The position numbers and the translations under genes were made by a program. A stretch of 6,861 bases of DNA from Rhizobiaceae bacterium. GTDB lineage: Bacteria > Pseudomonadota > Alphaproteobacteria > Rhizobiales > Rhizobiaceae. A model generated the notes under the pieces. It was not told the DNA's origin. It worked only from the letters and a program-made list of their open reading frames with translations, and did no database searches. Each line of letters begins with the position of its first letter. Position 1 is the stretch's first letter. The stretch is taken from assembly GCA_913776675.1 (NCBI GenBank), contig CAJYRE010000125.1:1-6861 (forward strand), written 5' to 3'. Positions 4,788 through 6,861 of the stretch are shown here, one piece after another.

Positions 4788-6194
4788 ATGCGTGGCCTGA
4801 AAACGTTTCTCCCGGCGGTGATTGCCTTGGCCGTGGTTGTTGTGGCGGTGCCGCTGGTGGCGCAGGAAGCCAAGACCGTGCCGGAAACCCGGCAGGAAAT
4901 GCAGATGTCCTTTGCGCCGCTGGTTAAAAAGACCCATGGCGCGGTGGTCAATGTCTATGCCGAGCGCATCGTGCAGCGTCGCACCAATCCTTTCGCGGGC
5001 GATCCCTTCTTTGAGCAGTTCTTTGGTCAGCGTTTTCCCAATCGCACCGAAAAGCAATCCTCGCTTGGGTCTGGCGTGATTGTGGAGGCCAATGGCACGG
5101 TTGTGACGAACAATCACGTTATTGACGGTGCCGATGACATTAAAGTGGCGCTCTCCGATGGTCGGGAATATCCGGTGAAAGTGGTGTTGAAAGATGAGCG
5201 GCTGGATCTGGCCGTGCTGAAAATCGATGCCAAGGAAGAGTTGCCAACCCTGAAAATTGCCGATTCGGACAAGATCGAAGTGGGTGATCTGGTACTGGCC
5301 ATTGGCAATCCGTTTGGTGTGGGCCAGACGGTCACCAGCGGCATCGTCTCCGGTCTTGCCCGCAATCAGGTGACAGAGGGCGATTTCGGATTTTTCATCC
5401 AGACCGATGCCTCGATCAACCCCGGCAATTCGGGTGGGGCTTTGATGAACATGAATGGTGAGCTGATTGGCATCAATACCGCGATTTTCTCCAAGGGTGG
5501 CGGCTCCAACGGCATTGGCTTTGCCATTCCGGCCAATCTGGTCAAGGTGTTTCTGGCGGCCGCCGACAAAGGCGATAAATCCTTTGAGCGACCTTACGTT
5601 GGCGCAACCTTTGAGCCGGTGACATCGGATGTGGCCGATGCTCTGGGGCTGAAAAATGTGCTGGGTGCGCTGGTGGTCAAAACGGTTGAAGGTGGTCCAG
5701 CCGAGAAGGCCGGAATCAAGGCCGGGCAGGTGATTACCGCCGTCAACGGCCTGACTGTGGAGCATCCCGATGCGCTCAATTATCGTCTGACCACCGCCGG
5801 GCTTGGTAAATCCGTTGAGCTGACCGTGATTGAGGATGGCAAGCAGAAAGAGGTTCGCCTCACGTTGGGAAGTGCGCCGGAAACCCGTCCGCGTGATGAG
5901 CGGGTGATTGAGGGGAATGTGCCGTTTGATGGTGCAAAGGTGGGTAACCTTTCGCCACGGCTGGCCTATGAGCTTGGCATGTCCACCGAAAAATCAGGCG
6001 TTGTTATCATGCAGATTGCGGATGGATCCGTTGCGCAGCGACTTGGCTTCTTGCCGCATGATATTATCATTGCCATCAATGGCACAGAGGTTGGCTCCAC
6101 CGCGCAACTGGCTAAGATTGTGACATCCGAGCCAGCGTTCTGGCGGGTGGAAATTGAGCGTAACGGCCAACGTATCCGGCAGATATTTCGATGA
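4788..6194 (+). CDS. degP: DegP/HtrA-family periplasmic serine protease with two PDZ domains
   Basis: The 468-residue protein degrades or refolds damaged envelope proteins. An N-terminal export signal occupies residues 1-26 (hydrophobic run AVIALAVVVVAVPLVA). The trypsin-like domain spans about 40-260, with catalytic His in TNNHVI (H110), Asp in ERLDLAVLKI (D140) and Ser in NPGNSGGAL (S215). The triad is complete. A Q/F-rich LA-loop-like stretch lies near 65-90 (DPFFEQFFGQRF). PDZ1 covers about 268-360 and contains GGPAEKAGIKAGQVITAVNG. PDZ2 covers about 383-465 and contains GSVAQRLGFLPHDIIIAING. Length and order match DegP/DegQ/MucD-type enzymes, which I cannot tell apart here. I chose ATG 4788 because AGAGGA lies seven bases upstream and the signal peptide follows at once. 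An in-frame ATG at 4650 would put 46 residues ahead of the signal. The stop overlaps the rarA start as ATGA, so the two are translationally coupled. Confidence 0.95.
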   Translation: MRGLKTFLPAVIALAVVVVAVPLVAQEAKTVPETRQEMQMSFAPLVKKTHGAVVNVYAERIVQRRTNPFAGDPFFEQFFGQRFPNRTEKQSSLGSGVIVEANGTVVTNNHVIDGADDIKVALSDGREYPVKVVLKDERLDLAVLKIDAKEELPTLKIADSDKIEVGDLVLAIGNPFGVGQTVTSGIVSGLARNQVTEGDFGFFIQTDASINPGNSGGALMNMNGELIGINTAIFSKGGGSNGIGFAIPANLVKVFLAAADKGDKSFERPYVGATFEPVTSDVADALGLKNVLGALVVKTVEGGPAEKAGIKAGQVITAVNGLTVEHPDALNYRLTTAGLGKSVELTVIEDGKQKEVRLTLGSAPETRPRDERVIEGNVPFDGAKVGNLSPRLAYELGMSTEKSGVVIMQIADGSVAQRLGFLPHDIIIAINGTEVGSTAQLAKIVTSEPAFWRVEIERNGQRIRQIFR

Positions 6195-6861
6195 GTGATC
6201 TGTTTGCCCCGAAGCTGGATGAAGATATGGCGGCCAAGCGGCCGTTGGCTGATCGGCTGCGGCCTAAAACGCTGGCCGAGGTCACGGGGCAGGACCATTT
6301 AACCGGGCCAGATGGTGTTCTGGCCCGAATGATAGCCTCGGGTTCGCTCGGCTCGATGATTTTCTGGGGGCCGCCCGGCACCGGCAAAACCACAGTGGCG
6401 CGTCTGCTGTCTGGCGAAGCCGATCTGGCATTCGAGCAGATTTCGGCGATTTTTTCCGGCGTGGCCGATCTGAAGCGCGTGTTTGAAAGTGCCCGCACCC
6501 GCCGCATGTCGGGCCGTCAGACGTTGTTGTTTGTCGATGAGATTCATCGCTTCAATCGCGGCCAGCAGGATAGTTTCCTGCCCGTCATGGAAGACGGCAC
6601 GGTGATTCTCGTGGGGGCCACCACCGAGAACCCGTCATTTGAATTGAATGCGGCGCTTTTGTCGCGTGCGCGGGTGCTGACCTTCAAACCCCATGATGAA
6701 GCCAGCATCAAAACCCTGTTGCATCGGGCGGAAGAGGTGGAAACCAAACCCTTGCCACTGGATGAGGCTGCCCGCGAAAGCCTGATCCGTATGGCCGATG
6801 GTGATGGCCGTGCGGCATTGACCCTTGCCGAAGAAGTGTGGCGTACTGCCAGAAAAGATGA
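6191..6861 (+). CDS. rarA: RarA (MgsA) replication-associated recombination AAA+ ATPase, N-terminal part
   Basis: The frame opens at ATG 6191 inside the DegP stop (ATGA) and stays open to the window edge, giving 223 of an expected 430-440 residues. It begins MSDLFAP, then RPLADRLRPKTLAEVTGQDH, a classic RarA/RuvB-like entry. Walker A is GPPGTGKT (60-67) and Walker B is LLFVDEIHRF (112-121). Sensor 1 is GATTENPSFE (142-151), and an arginine-finger-like LLSRARV lies at 156-162. The motif SAIFSGVADLKRVFE (85-99) is typical of the family. RarA acts on single-strand/double-strand junctions at stalled replication forks and interacts with SSB in the cytoplasm. The C-terminal tetramerisation part is outside the window. 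Coupling to a periplasmic protease gene is genomic habit rather than a shared pathway, as far as I can tell. Confidence 0.95.
   Translation, partial: MSDLFAPKLDEDMAAKRPLADRLRPKTLAEVTGQDHLTGPDGVLARMIASGSLGSMIFWGPPGTGKTTVARLLSGEADLAFEQISAIFSGVADLKRVFESARTRRMSGRQTLLFVDEIHRFNRGQQDSFLPVMEDGTVILVGATTENPSFELNAALLSRARVLTFKPHDEASIKTLLHRAEEVETKPLPLDEAARESLIRMADGDGRAALTLAEEVWRTARKD

Noticed and set aside
4722..5765. 347-codon minus-strand frame opposite the DegP gene
   Set aside because: It lies wholly antisense to a protease with a complete catalytic triad, and is His/Gly-rich low-sense translation typical of a shadow frame.

Overview
The window looks like chromosomal DNA of an alphaproteobacterium, most likely a member of the Rhizobiaceae (Rhizobium/Agrobacterium/Allorhizobium type). 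This rests on the rhizobial style of the chemoreceptor signalling tip, a consensus EcfG/RpoE2-type general-stress promoter (GGAAC-N16-CGTT), and a degP-rarA gene pair with overlapping stop and start codons. No family search was run, so family names come from motif recognition. There is no tRNA, rRNA, insertion sequence or CRISPR array.

Layout, left to right. Positions 1-156 (+) hold the last codons of a probable SelO (YdiU/UPF0061) protein AMPylase. Positions 157-527 are a gene-poor, partly very AT-rich spacer. It carries a perfect 10-bp inverted repeat and a tiny minus-strand ORF behind a strong Shine-Dalgarno sequence. Positions 528-1973 (+) encode a soluble PAS-domain methyl-accepting chemotaxis protein. 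A GC-rich hairpin at 2016-2045 separates it from a convergent minus-strand cluster. In the direction of transcription that cluster is a small secreted DUF1311/LprI-like protein (4568-4212), a DUF1203 protein (4130-3648), and an L-asparaginase fused to a C-terminal bulb-type lectin-like domain (3627-2053, TTG start). Divergent from the cluster, positions 4788-6194 (+) encode a periplasmic DegP/HtrA serine protease. Its stop codon overlaps the start of rarA (6191 to the window edge, incomplete), an AAA+ replication-repair ATPase.

How the genes may work together. The LprI-like gene starts about 35 bases after the stress-sigma promoter, and DegP is read from the other side of the same 219-base spacer behind a heat-shock-like CTTGAAA element. 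The centre of the window therefore looks like an envelope and general-stress locus. The DUF1203 and asparaginase genes are 17 bases apart (stop to start codon) and are almost surely co-transcribed. A hairpin and a structured leader before DUF1203 suggest that the two genes are controlled separately from the LprI-like gene. The most unusual item is the asparaginase-lectin fusion. It has a complete set of recognisable catalytic residues, no signal peptide, and a nearly intact mannose-binding motif (Q-x-N-x-N-x-V-x-Y).
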